In this document: positions 1 to 6,793 of the stretch, piece after piece
Numbering within the stretch: the stretch's first letter is position 1
Layout of the letters: each line of letters begins with the position of its first letter
Assembly (NCBI RefSeq): GCF_019219825.1
Contig: NZ_JAHUXH010000028.1
Span: forward strand, 1 to 64,000
DNA from: Streptomyces sp. TRM70350
GTDB lineage: Bacteria > Actinomycetota > Actinomycetes > Streptomycetales > Streptomycetaceae
Direction: 5' to 3'
Length of the DNA: 64,000 bases
Notes under the pieces: generated by a model
Told to the model about the DNA's origin: nothing
Databases searched by the model: none
The model's input: the letters and a program-made list of their open reading frames with translations, nothing else
Translations under genes and position numbers: made by a program

Positions 1-24
1 CTAGGCGGATAGCTATCCGCCTAG
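1..24. repeat. Perfect 24-bp palindrome at left edge
   Basis: Two exact 12-bp arms (CTAGGCGGATAG and its reverse complement) meet without a spacer. It lies about 80 bp beyond the stop of the leftward partition operon, so it could be a terminator hairpin or a protein-binding palindrome such as a centromere element. There is no T-run. The function is inferred only from position. Confidence 0.6.
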
Positions 25-70
25 CGGGCTATTGGAATAGTCGACACGAGAGGCGGCGCGCCCTGGCATG

Positions 71-84
71 GAGGCGGCCGCCTC
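71..84. repeat. 14-bp palindrome downstream of parB-like gene
   Basis: GAGGCGGCCGCCTC is self-complementary and begins 20 bp past the stop of the parB-like gene. It may form a short hairpin ending the partition operon, but it lacks a U-tract. Confidence 0.5.
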
Positions 85-103
85 TTATGCACATCGGTGG
101 GAT

Positions 104-919
104 TCAGAAGCCGCGGGCGGTGAGCCACTCGTCCAGCGCGACGGAGACGATGTCGCCGAGGGGCAGGCGATCGAGTTCGTTGTCCAACGCGAAGCGCTTG
201 ATCCGCTTCTTGAGCCTCAGCGCGGCGGGGACCGCCGAGTCGAGGCTCTCGCGCATGATGATGCGCTGGTTGAGAACGACGGCGGTCTCGGGAATGTCCT
301 TGGGCCGGCCGGGCCCTCGGGCCCACGGGGTCCCGTCGCTAGGCGTCTCTTGCGATCGAGCGTCCTGTTCCTGGTGAGATCCCAGGCCATGGGTCCTCAC
401 TGGGAACGCCGTGCCACCTGACACAGGAGGAACTGCCGGGCGAAGCGCCACCTCGATCGCCTGAGCCGCATTAGCAGCCGCGGATGTGACCTGAGACGAC
501 CCGTGCTGCGCAACCGGATCGGCCGGCTGCGTGGGCTGGGGCGAAGGTGCTGCAGGTTTGGCAGCCGGGGCCACATGCGCCACCTGCCGCTCCATCGTCT
601 CCACAAAGGACTCCGTCGCTGCCTCTGGGCTGCTCGGTGCGATCTCGACGGTCGGCTGGGCGGAGGAAGACTGCGCCACTGCGGCAGCCGCCTCGGTCCG
701 GCCCCACGCCGATGCCTGGAGGCGAGCGGCGGAAGGAGCGGGCTGAGCCTGCGGCTCGTCGGCAGCGGAATGCCCTTCGCCCTGGGCGGTGGTCTGTTCG
801 GCGGCGTACTGCTCGGCGGTGAGCTCGGCGACCGGGGGAGGGGGAGGCGGGGTCCCCTTCTTGGCCCCGCCCAGGGTGCGGCCGGTGCGGCGGGTGGGTG
901 GTTTCATGCGCTCGCTCAT
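104..919 (-). CDS. ParB-like partition partner with C-terminal ribbon-helix-helix
   Basis: 271 aa. Residues 1-200 are low-complexity, rich in Ala, Pro and Gln, with a proline run near residue 25. Only the last 60 residues look folded: an L-x-L-K-K-R-I-K-R-F segment followed by D-I-V-S-V-A-L-D-E-W-L, the pattern of a ribbon-helix-helix DNA-binding domain. The start overlaps the parA stop (ATGA), so the pair is translationally coupled, as expected for a ParA/centromere-binding-protein module that segregates a plasmid. No classical ParB nuclease-like domain is visible. The role is inferred from position and the C-terminal fold; the disordered N-terminus may contact ParA. Confidence 0.65.
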   Translation of the reverse strand: MSERMKPPTRRTGRTLGGAKKGTPPPPPPVAELTAEQYAAEQTTAQGEGHSAADEPQAQPAPSAARLQASAWGRTEAAAAVAQSSSAQPTVEIAPSSPEAATESFVETMERQVAHVAPAAKPAAPSPQPTQPADPVAQHGSSQVTSAAANAAQAIEVALRPAVPPVSGGTAFPVRTHGLGSHQEQDARSQETPSDGTPWARGPGRPKDIPETAVVLNQRIIMRESLDSAVPAALRLKKRIKRFALDNELDRLPLGDIVSVALDEWLTARGF

Positions 920-1635
920 GCTGTGAGCTCCTTCATCAGTTCGGCGTACTCGCTCAGTTCGGTGGGGATCTCGCCGAAGGCCTCCATGTAGTGCACCCAG
1001 GAGTGGATGGTGGTCTCGGCGAGCGGGAACGGCTCGTCGCGGTCGGGGCCGATGCCTTCTCCCACGGCGGGGTGGAGCAGCTGGTCTTTGGCGGTGCGGG
1101 GCAGGCTGGTGCGGTCGTCGGCCTTGACCAGCACCACGTGGGCGGTGACGTCGCGCTCATTGCGTGCGGCGGCGCGTTCGGCCTCGTCGAAGGTGGCCAC
1201 GAGCTTGCGGCGCTCGATCTTGGTGGGGGCGACCGGCACGATCAGCCGGTTCGCCTCGGTGACCGCCTCATAGAAGATGCGGGCGCTGCCGCCGCCGGCG
1301 TCGACCACGATCGCGCCGAACTCGGTGCGCTTGGCGCGGATGTACTCGGCGATGTCGTCGAACGGGTACCGCTCGACCACCAGGTTGTCCGGGATCTCGA
1401 AGCCCTCGGACTGGGCGACCTTGAACCAGTCGTAGGCGGACTGGCTGGTGGCATCGGCGTCCAGCAGCAGTGTCGGCAGTCCGAGGACGACGGCGTGGTA
1501 GAGGGCGATGAACCAGGCGGAGGTGGTCTTGCCGGTGCCGCCCTTGAGCATGCCAATGACGATGACGATGACGAAGGCGTCCCAGGCGCCAGCTGTTGCT
1601 GCCGCCAGGGTGTTGGGTCGGGTCTTCTTGTTCAT
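916..1635 (-). CDS. parA: ParA-family partition ATPase
   Basis: 239 aa. The deviant Walker A motif KGGTGKTT lies at residues 31-38, followed by LLLDAD (A') and a Walker B-like AIVVDAGG; the later VVLVKADD strand also fits the MinD/ParA fold. It would polymerise or pattern on DNA and position plasmid copies together with the downstream RHH protein. Start ATG 1635 overlaps the stop of a 32-codon ORF (ATGA) and has GGAG nine bases upstream. The short N-terminal extension before the first strand (about 20 aa) is not typical and could mean a slightly later start. Confidence 0.9.
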   Translation of the reverse strand: MNKKTRPNTLAAATAGAWDAFVIVIVIGMLKGGTGKTTSAWFIALYHAVVLGLPTLLLDADATSQSAYDWFKVAQSEGFEIPDNLVVERYPFDDIAEYIRAKRTEFGAIVVDAGGGSARIFYEAVTEANRLIVPVAPTKIERRKLVATFDEAERAAARNERDVTAHVVLVKADDRTSLPRTAKDQLLHPAVGEGIGPDRDEPFPLAETTIHSWVHYMEAFGEIPTELSEYAELMKELTA

Positions 1636-1730
1636 GTGTGATTGGTCTCCAGCAGTTCGTAGATGCGTTGGCTGGTGCCCTGCGTGCGTGGGCCGGTGAT
1701 CGGCGGCGCTCGTCGCGTGGGGGCGCTCAC
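1632..1730 (-). CDS. 32-aa ORF bridging the HTH gene and parA
   Basis: This GTG-started frame exactly fills the gap between its neighbours. Its GTG overlaps the TGA of the triple-HTH gene (GTGA) and its own TGA overlaps the parA ATG (ATGA). The peptide is basic at the N-terminus and ends in a short amphipathic helix (QRIYELLETNHT). The double 4-bp coupling, seen throughout this operon, is the main argument that it is translated. It may only be a leader that carries ribosomes and the GGAG site to parA. No function is known. Confidence 0.5.
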   Translation of the reverse strand: MSAPTRRAPPITGPRTQGTSQRIYELLETNHT

Positions 1731-2299
1731 GGCCGCCTCCGTACGCCGAGGGACCGTTCGCGGTCTCGCTGGGGCCGCATCCGGGTGCCTGCCTGGTGCA
1801 GGAGCCGGTAGACGGTTGCCTCGGAGTAGCCGCAGTCGACCGCCAGTTCCGGAACCGTGGCGCCGGCCTCGTAACACTCCCGCAGCGACACTGCGAGACG
1901 CTGCCGCTCGGCCGCCCGCGCTGCAGCGCGCATCCGGAGGGTCTCCTGCGCCGTGCGCGGAGTGCCGCCGGCCTCGATCAGCAGGCGCCGGGCGGCGCGT
2001 TTCGTCACGGACGCCGCCGCGGCCAGCTCGGCGAGCGTGGCGCCGTGCTGCTCGTAGAGCGCGCGGAGCTGTGTGGCGAGCCGTTGGCGTGCGTGTGGGT
2101 CCTGGCGCATTCGGCGGGTCTGCCACGAGGTCCGCATCACGGTTCCGGCACTGCGCAGCCGGTTGAGGACGGTGCCGTATGACAGGCCGCTGGCGGCGGC
2201 GATTTCCTGCACGGTGGCACCGGACTCGTACTGCTCACGCAGAGCTTCAGGCGTCACCGCCTTTTCCGCTCCGGGGGCGGCAGAGGGTGGTGAGGTCAT
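1727..2299 (-). CDS. Protein with three tandem helix-turn-helix repeats
   Basis: 190 aa from ATG 2299, which overlaps the upstream stop (ATGA). Three homologous segments follow each other at roughly residues 20-58, 78-116 and 140-178. Each has the form LRxxYExGAT, then xELAxxxGxSxxTVxRLLxxAGTxMR, i.e. a MerR/resolvase-like HTH. Such a protein could grip repeated DNA and may regulate this operon or bind a replication origin. I do not recognise a characterised family. Genes like this occur beside parA on Streptomyces plasmids, which fits the neighbours here. Confidence 0.7.
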   Translation of the reverse strand: MTSPPSAAPGAEKAVTPEALREQYESGATVQEIAAASGLSYGTVLNRLRSAGTVMRTSWQTRRMRQDPHARQRLATQLRALYEQHGATLAELAAAASVTKRAARRLLIEAGGTPRTAQETLRMRAAARAAERQRLAVSLRECYEAGATVPELAVDCGYSEATVYRLLHQAGTRMRPQRDRERSLGVRRRP

Positions 2300-2940
2300 G
2301 CAGCGGTCTCCCATTCGCTGAGGGCTTCGGCATGGGCGGCTGCCAGCTCGTCATAACTGCGCTGGTCAGCAGGCGTGATGAGGATCAACCGGCCGTCGCT
2401 GGCCACATGCCAGTCGGGCGCCAGGCGACCCGTGACCGGGTCCACTACGCGTCCGCCCGGGGCACACCACGAGGGCGGTACCTCATCGGGGTGGGGAGGG
2501 GGCACCAGGACCTTGCGACCATCACGGACGAGCACCAGGGCCTTGCTGCGGTGCTCCGCGAACCTGTCCAGCAGCTCCCGGTACGCCGCGCGCTCCGCGG
2601 CATGCCGTGCCTTGCGACGGGCCGCGACACCCGTCGTGCCGTACTGATGGGCCACGGTGTCCCAGCCGTGTGCGAGCTGGGCGGACGGGTCGGGAGCAGC
2701 AAGCGGCGGGGCGGCCCCGAAGCCTTCCAGCGCGCCGGGCGCGAGGGACCAGGTCTCGCCGTGGTGGTGGACCAGGCCGTGGTCGGCCAGGCAGCGCAGG
2801 GCGCGGTAGGCGGTGGGCCGGGAGACCGACGCCGAGCGGACCAGCTCCCCGATGGTCTGGGATGGGCGGGCGTGCAGGGCGCCGATGATCATCAGGGCGG
2901 AGCTGCCGAGGCCGTGGTGGGAGAAGGCGTCGTGGCCCAT
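2296..2940 (-). CDS. Winged-helix DNA-binding protein (hypothetical)
   Basis: 214 aa. Residues 12-68 form a MarR/ArsR-like winged helix (IGELVRSASVSRPTAYRALR is the recognition region, then a wing near HHHGETW). The rest is a charged helical region (ARRKARHAAERAAYREL) and a small beta-rich segment with no known domain. ATG 2940 shares one base with the stop of the upstream gene and the stop overlaps the next start, so it belongs to the plasmid-maintenance operon. A replication accessory factor or operon regulator are both possible. Confidence 0.65.
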   Translation of the reverse strand: MGHDAFSHHGLGSSALMIIGALHARPSQTIGELVRSASVSRPTAYRALRCLADHGLVHHHGETWSLAPGALEGFGAAPPLAAPDPSAQLAHGWDTVAHQYGTTGVAARRKARHAAERAAYRELLDRFAEHRSKALVLVRDGRKVLVPPPHPDEVPPSWCAPGGRVVDPVTGRLAPDWHVASDGRLILITPADQRSYDELAAAHAEALSEWETAA

Positions 2941-3836
2941 CAGGCGGCCGATGACGGTGGAGTCGATGTCGGCCCCCGTGTCTGTCTCAGGGGTGTGCCA
3001 CTCCTCAAGTGCCGGGTCGGGGGGTACTGAGTGGTCCAGAAACGAGACAGCGCAGCAAGGACGTCGTGACGGCTGATACTGCCGTCGCTGATGTACCAGG
3101 TGGAGCCCTCCCGGCCATGGCCGACGTTCAGGCGCCGCAGCCAGCCGCCGGGCTTGAGCACGGTCTCGTACACGGCCCGGAGCGTCGTCCGGGAGATACC
3201 CGCTTCCTCCGCGGTCTGCCGCTCACTCGCATGGTGCAGGGGCCCACCGGCGATCTCGGCGAAGGTCAGATGCGCCCGCAGCACCCGCAGCGCAGTGCGC
3301 CCCCGCTCGCCGGGCCAAGGCGTCGTCTCGATCCGGTCGCGCAGCGCCGCGAGCACCTCATGCGCGTGCTGGCGCGACTCCAGAGCGGCCGTGCTGCTGA
3401 CCGCGGTTGAGGCGCTGGTCCACACTCGCTGGATGTAATCCAGGGCACGGGCCTGCCCGAAGCGCAGCGCGATGTGACGGGCGTGCCGACCACCCTCGTG
3501 ATCGGGGTGCAGCAGCAGCCGGGTCAGGTCGTCGACGGTTCCGCCGGCACGGGCGACATGGCAGGCGATGGCCGCCGTGATCCGGTGCCCGTGTTCGGCC
3601 GCGCCTTGACGCTCCCCGCGTAGGGCTATGGTGCGGCCGTCGGAAGCGAGCTTGCTGTAACTACCCGCCGCGTAGCGGCCGGTCAGGTCACCGAGCAGGA
3701 CGAGATCAGCCGCGGCCGGCGGCAGCCTGTGAAGGCCCAGCCGTCGGCTCGGGTCAACTGGTCGTCGGGATGAATCTGCGTGATGGGTTTGCTGGGGCAC
3801 GTCAGGTCGTCTCGCGAAAGACAGGGACGCCACCAA
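2940..3836 (-). CDS. Putative replication-associated protein, first gene of the maintenance operon
   Basis: 298 aa if translated from TTG 3836; GTG 3833 or GTG 3785 are alternative starts and none has a strong ribosome site. The middle and C-terminal parts are helical with an HTH-like segment (AEEAGISRTTLRAVYETVL, about residues 205-225) and a following wing-like GREGSTWYIS. Heading a par operon and preceded by a repeat-rich gene-free region, it is a candidate plasmid replication initiator or origin-binding protein. No helicase or primase motif is visible, so the function is inferred from context only. Confidence 0.45.
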   Translation of the reverse strand: MVASLSFARRPDVPQQTHHADSSRRPVDPSRRLGLHRLPPAAADLVLLGDLTGRYAAGSYSKLASDGRTIALRGERQGAAEHGHRITAAIACHVARAGGTVDDLTRLLLHPDHEGGRHARHIALRFGQARALDYIQRVWTSASTAVSSTAALESRQHAHEVLAALRDRIETTPWPGERGRTALRVLRAHLTFAEIAGGPLHHASERQTAEEAGISRTTLRAVYETVLKPGGWLRRLNVGHGREGSTWYISDGSISRHDVLAALSRFWTTQYPPTRHLRSGTPLRQTRGPTSTPPSSAA

Positions 3837-3863
3837 GGCCCGCTAAAACCACGGGTGGCGTCC
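3825..3863. promoter_or_regulatory. 10-bp inverted repeat over the start of the rep-like gene
   Basis: GGACGCCACC (3825-3834) and GGTGGCGTCC (3854-3863) are exact inverted arms separated by 19 bp. One arm covers the likely start codons of the leftward gene (TTG 3836, GTG 3833). It could be an autoregulatory operator or an RNA hairpin masking the start. Confidence 0.5.
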
Positions 3864-3894
3864 GGAACCGACCTCCGATCGGTGCCAGCGAAGA

Positions 3895-3920
3895 GCCTCC
3901 AGGATGGCCGTCCTGGAGGC
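3895..3920. terminator. Hairpin terminator candidate (10-bp stem)
   Basis: GCCTCCAGGA and its exact complement flank a 6-nt loop, followed on the + strand by TTTCGTG. On the - strand it lies downstream of the small SARP gene (stop 4278), so it probably separates that gene from the maintenance operon. Confidence 0.55.
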
Positions 3921-4050
3921 TTTCGTGTGCCTGGCTCCGGCGGAGGCAGGCATCCCCATCGCGGCTCGACCGGGGAGACCGTGAAGAAGTCGGAGTCGTC
4001 GGCCTGTCCGACTCCGGACTCCCGGGCCGCTCAGGCGGCAGGATCAGAGG

Positions 4051-4136
4051 GGTTGCCTCTGGTTGCCTCTGAGCGACCCGGGTCGATCCGGGGTCGAATC
4101 AGAGCGATTTCCTCTGACTGCCTCCGATCGCCTCTG
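4051..4136. repeat. CCTCYG repeats phased at 10 bp
   Basis: GGTTGCCTCT occurs twice in tandem (4051-4060, 4061-4070). Hexamers CCTCTG/CCTCCG start at 4056, 4066, 4111, 4121 and 4131, so within each group they recur every 10 bp on one helix face. CAGAGG at 4045-4050 is an inverted copy. The pattern suits cooperative binding by an iteron-binding or activator protein. Confidence 0.6.
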
Positions 4137-4277
4137 CAACCCGTCCTAGCAGGTCACAGCCGGTTCGCCCCACAAAGCCGCAGGTCAGAAGGGTGCTTCT
4201 GGAGAACCCGGCGTACAGCCCGACTCGTCTGTCCGTTCTCGGCATCGCTGTGCGGCAGTGCGGGCAGGTCGTCCCGT

Positions 4278-5180
4278 TCAGGCCACCGGGTGCAGACCGT
4301 CCCATTCGCGCTCGGGCCGGTCGCGGGCGTCCGCCTGCTGCGGCAGGTGTCCGCGGTAGGGGGACTGCAGGTGCTGCCGGCTGCGGGTGCTCGTACGGCG
4401 ACGCAACTCCAGGGGCGTGTCGCCGGTGCTCGCGTTCAGGATCTCGGCCTGCAGCCGCTGGAGCTCCGTCGAGGGTTCCAGACCGAGCTCTCGTCCGAGG
4501 ATGGAGTAGAGGTTCTGGTAGGCCTGTAGCGCTTCACCACGGCGGCCGGCCCGGTGCAGGGCCGAGATCAGCTGGCCGTGGAACCACTCATGCAGCGGGT
4601 GATCGTTGACCAGGGTTCGCAGTTCCGGGATGAACTCCCGGTGACGGCCCAGCCGGGCCTCGGTCTCCACCCGTAACTCAAGGGAACGGATTCTCAGCTC
4701 CTCCATGTGGGCGATGCGGCCGGCGAGCACGCCGCCGGCCGGGACGTTGCTCAGCACCGGGCCCCGCCACAACAGCTGCGCCCGTGCGAGGTGCTCCGCC
4801 GCTTGCTCGGGTGAACCCTCGGCGAGCTCCCACTGGGCCTGCCGGACGGAACGCTCGAAACAGGAGACGTCGATGTCGTCGTCGGCGAGGTCGAGGCGGT
4901 AGCCGGGGGCCTGGGTGAGCAGCGGTCGCCTCTTGGAGGAGCCCTCCTGGGCTCGCGCGAGCATGCGGCGGGCGTGATAAACGTGCGTCTGCAGGATCTT
5001 GGTCGCGCTCCTCGGCGGTGTCTCCCCCCAGAGCTCCCTCACCAGCGTGTCCACCGCCACCGCTTCACGAGCCTGGAACGCCAGGACGGCGAGCATCTGA
5101 CAGATCTTCGGAGCCTGGGGAGCGAGAGTCCGGCCGTCATCGGTTGTTATCTCGAAGGGACCAATGAGGTTGAACTGCAC
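4278..5180 (-). CDS. Small SARP-family pathway activator
   Basis: About 300 aa from GTG 5180 (AGGAGC eight bases upstream), which gives the usual SARP opening VQFNLIGPFEI; an upstream ATG at 5249 would add 23 atypical residues. Residues 1-95 form the OmpR-like winged helix (TLAPQAPKICQMLAVLA; LWGETPPRSATKILQTHVYHARRML) and 100-250 the bacterial transcriptional activation domain ending in LGRELGLEPSTELQRL. SARPs activate biosynthetic promoters by binding direct repeats near -35. A TTA leucine codon lies at 4674-4676 (residue 169), so expression should depend on the bldA tRNA. The palindrome at 5303-5316 upstream is a likely control site. Confidence 0.9.
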   Translation of the reverse strand: MQFNLIGPFEITTDDGRTLAPQAPKICQMLAVLAFQAREAVAVDTLVRELWGETPPRSATKILQTHVYHARRMLARAQEGSSKRRPLLTQAPGYRLDLADDDIDVSCFERSVRQAQWELAEGSPEQAAEHLARAQLLWRGPVLSNVPAGGVLAGRIAHMEELRIRSLELRVETEARLGRHREFIPELRTLVNDHPLHEWFHGQLISALHRAGRRGEALQAYQNLYSILGRELGLEPSTELQRLQAEILNASTGDTPLELRRRTSTRSRQHLQSPYRGHLPQQADARDRPEREWDGLHPVA

Positions 5181-5302
5181 TGTGCACGCTCCTGTTCCGG
5201 CGCCGACGGCGCTTCGTCTCGGTGCTTGGGTGCTTGGTGTGTGGCTCACACGTTAAGCGCGGTGGCGCTGCTGTTCGGCATGGCTGAGAAGGAGAGTGTC
5301 AA

Positions 5303-5316
5303 TTACCGGACGGTAA
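5303..5316. promoter_or_regulatory. Operator-like palindrome upstream of the SARP gene
   Basis: TTACCGGACGGTAA is a perfect inverted repeat (arms TTACC/GGTAA around GGAC), 123 bp upstream of the SARP start and between it and the transposase-like gene. The same TTACC-N4-GGTAA core is inside the HxlR-side palindrome at 40570-40591. The ACCGGACGG core also recurs at 7581-7589 near afsA, so a butyrolactone-receptor (ARE-like) role is the alternative. Confidence 0.55.
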
Positions 5317-5328
5317 GTTGTTTTCTGC

Positions 5329-6504
5329 TCATGCCTCGCCGTCCCAGGCCGTCTCACCGGCCACGGTCGTCCCGGCGTGCTTCACCAGGGCGGCCACCAG
5401 ATGGGCGATGGAGGCCAGGGTGACGTGCCGATGCCAGCCGGGGAAGGAGCGGCCGACGAAGTCACGCATCCCGACATGGTCGGAGATGTCTGTGAAGTCG
5501 CGCTCGACGACATCCGGCAGCCGGGAAAGCCGCAGCACTTTCGGCAGCGACTTCGTGTGGGCGCTGGTCAACCACAGTCGCTGGGGCCGAGGGTGGGCGC
5601 CGGACCACTCCCCGACCAGCGTCATGCCGTCGACGCGCGAGGCGGGCAGCGGGGCGACGACGGGTATGGCGACGGCTGTCGTGGGGCCGTCCTCCGTGTG
5701 CACCTGCTGACGCATGCGGCTGAACGAGGCTGCCAGCTCGGCGGCGCCGCGTTCATGGTCACCGAACTTGGGCAACTCGGTACGGTCCAGTCGCAGGTGC
5801 TCCTCCGGATGGATGCGGACGAGGAACATCAGATCGGCTGAGGAGAAGTGCCGGGCCAGGCTCATGGCGTCCACGCCCTCGGCGTCCACGACGACGGGAC
5901 CGCGCCAGCCGCCGCTGGGGCCGACCAAGGCGTTCACCATTTCGCGTACGCACTCTTCGAGGGTCTCGGCCGTGACCGCGTCGGGTATGCCGACGCGTTC
6001 GCGCAGCGGGTCCCGCAGCCAGCGGCCGGACAGCAGCAGGCGCCAGTCGACCGGTACGGCACAGCGGCGGGAGGCCAGCCATCCCCCCACGGCCTGCTGG
6101 CCGTTGACCGTCTGCCCCAGGTGCGGCAGGTAGTGCTGATCGACTCCGATCGAGTGCTCGCCCCCCTTGGGAATCACGGTGGGCCGGAAGACCCAGGCCT
6201 CCGGCGCCATGACCTGCTGCACATAGCCCGCCAGGGCGCGCCGTACCGGCATCCATTCCCACGGTGACTCGCTGATGAAGTGGTGCACTCTCTGCGGTGC
6301 CGCGGCCCCCCCGAACTGGTCGGCGATGCTGCGCAGCGTCTTGCGCCCCGGTCCGGCGAGCAGGCCGCGGACGTAGGACTCCGCCTTCGTCCGGTGGCCG
6401 GTGCGCGCAAACGAGTCGAACAGTCGGGGGCTGAGCTCCCCCAGCAGGGACTGGTAGGCCGACCTCTCCGTTTCGCGGGCGTGTTTGGACAGGCTCAAGC
6501 TCAC
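5329..6504 (-). CDS. IS701-type transposase homologue, catalytically altered
   Basis: 391 aa, aligned by eye to the IS701/DDE endonuclease fold: the N-terminal QRVHHFISESPWEW segment, PKGGEHSIGV, then VVVDAEG, and the C-terminal GRSFPGWHRHV block. In active relatives the first strand carries D-D-T before the PKxGxHS motif; here it reads R-P-T. The usual catalytic E of the R-E-L-K region reads T-D-I-S. Two acidic catalytic residues therefore seem lost, and I find no flanking terminal inverted repeats. It sits between the SARP and the butyrolactone receptor, which suggests a domesticated DNA-binding regulator rather than a mobile element. That reading is inference; a decayed insertion is the alternative. 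Confidence 0.7.
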   Translation of the reverse strand: MSLSLSKHARETERSAYQSLLGELSPRLFDSFARTGHRTKAESYVRGLLAGPGRKTLRSIADQFGGAAAPQRVHHFISESPWEWMPVRRALAGYVQQVMAPEAWVFRPTVIPKGGEHSIGVDQHYLPHLGQTVNGQQAVGGWLASRRCAVPVDWRLLLSGRWLRDPLRERVGIPDAVTAETLEECVREMVNALVGPSGGWRGPVVVDAEGVDAMSLARHFSSADLMFLVRIHPEEHLRLDRTELPKFGDHERGAAELAASFSRMRQQVHTEDGPTTAVAIPVVAPLPASRVDGMTLVGEWSGAHPRPQRLWLTSAHTKSLPKVLRLSRLPDVVERDFTDISDHVGMRDFVGRSFPGWHRHVTLASIAHLVAALVKHAGTTVAGETAWDGEA

Positions 6505-6692
6505 TGGGTCCCCCTTGTGTCAACAGTGGCGCGTGGATCGGGCGAGGTGCGCGGGCACACCACACCCCCGGTCTGATCCAACGAAAGAAGCTAGCCGTCC
6601 TGTTTCCTCGCGCAACAGATTTCCGGATCACCAGGTTGGGGACCCCGGTGTTCGGGCCGGGCATGCGAGGGTGCGGGGGAGGCCGCCGGGGT

Positions 6693-6709
6693 GACGCCGC
6701 GACGGCGTC
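6693..6709. terminator. Short hairpin between receptor and transposase-like genes
   Basis: GACGCCG and CGGCGTC enclose a 3-nt loop, 85 bp past the receptor stop on the - strand. It is a compact GC-rich stem without a T-tail, a weak terminator candidate. Confidence 0.35.
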
Positions 6710-6740
6710 GGCGGGGCCTTCGTCGTGCCGGTTGGGGCGG

Positions 6741-6764
6741 GAAACCGGTCGACGAAACGGTTTC
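6741..6764. promoter_or_regulatory. ARE-like inverted repeat
   Basis: GAAACCG (6741-6747) and CGGTTTC (6758-6764) flank 10 bp. AAACCG/CGGTTT half-sites are characteristic of autoregulatory elements bound by gamma-butyrolactone receptors. It lies 30 bp after the receptor gene and upstream of the transposase-like and SARP genes, so it could let the receptor repress them. Confidence 0.5.
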
Positions 6765-6793
6765 AGGGCTCGCCTTCCCGGCAGTCCGGGCTG

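Larger units (their letters stand above)
3837..4277. other. Gene-free, repeat-rich region (possible origin or control region)
   Basis: About 440 bp without a convincing gene. From left to right it holds the distal arm of the start-site inverted repeat, the hairpin at 3895-3920, an 8-bp inverted repeat (CGGAGTCG 3991-3998 with CGACTCCG 4009-4016) and CCTC(T/C)G repeats between 4051 and 4136. Its position upstream of a rep/par-like operon makes a replication origin with iterons plausible. It could equally be the 3' control region of the SARP gene. Confidence 0.4.

Noticed and set aside
1731..2126. Longer form of the 32-codon ORF
   Set aside because: It would lie entirely antiphase over the triple-HTH gene with Arg/Ala-rich shadow composition; only the last 32 codons fall outside that gene.
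5250..6792. Complete insertion sequence around the IS701-type gene
   Set aside because: I found no matching terminal inverted repeats or target duplication on either side, and the catalytic residues appear lost.
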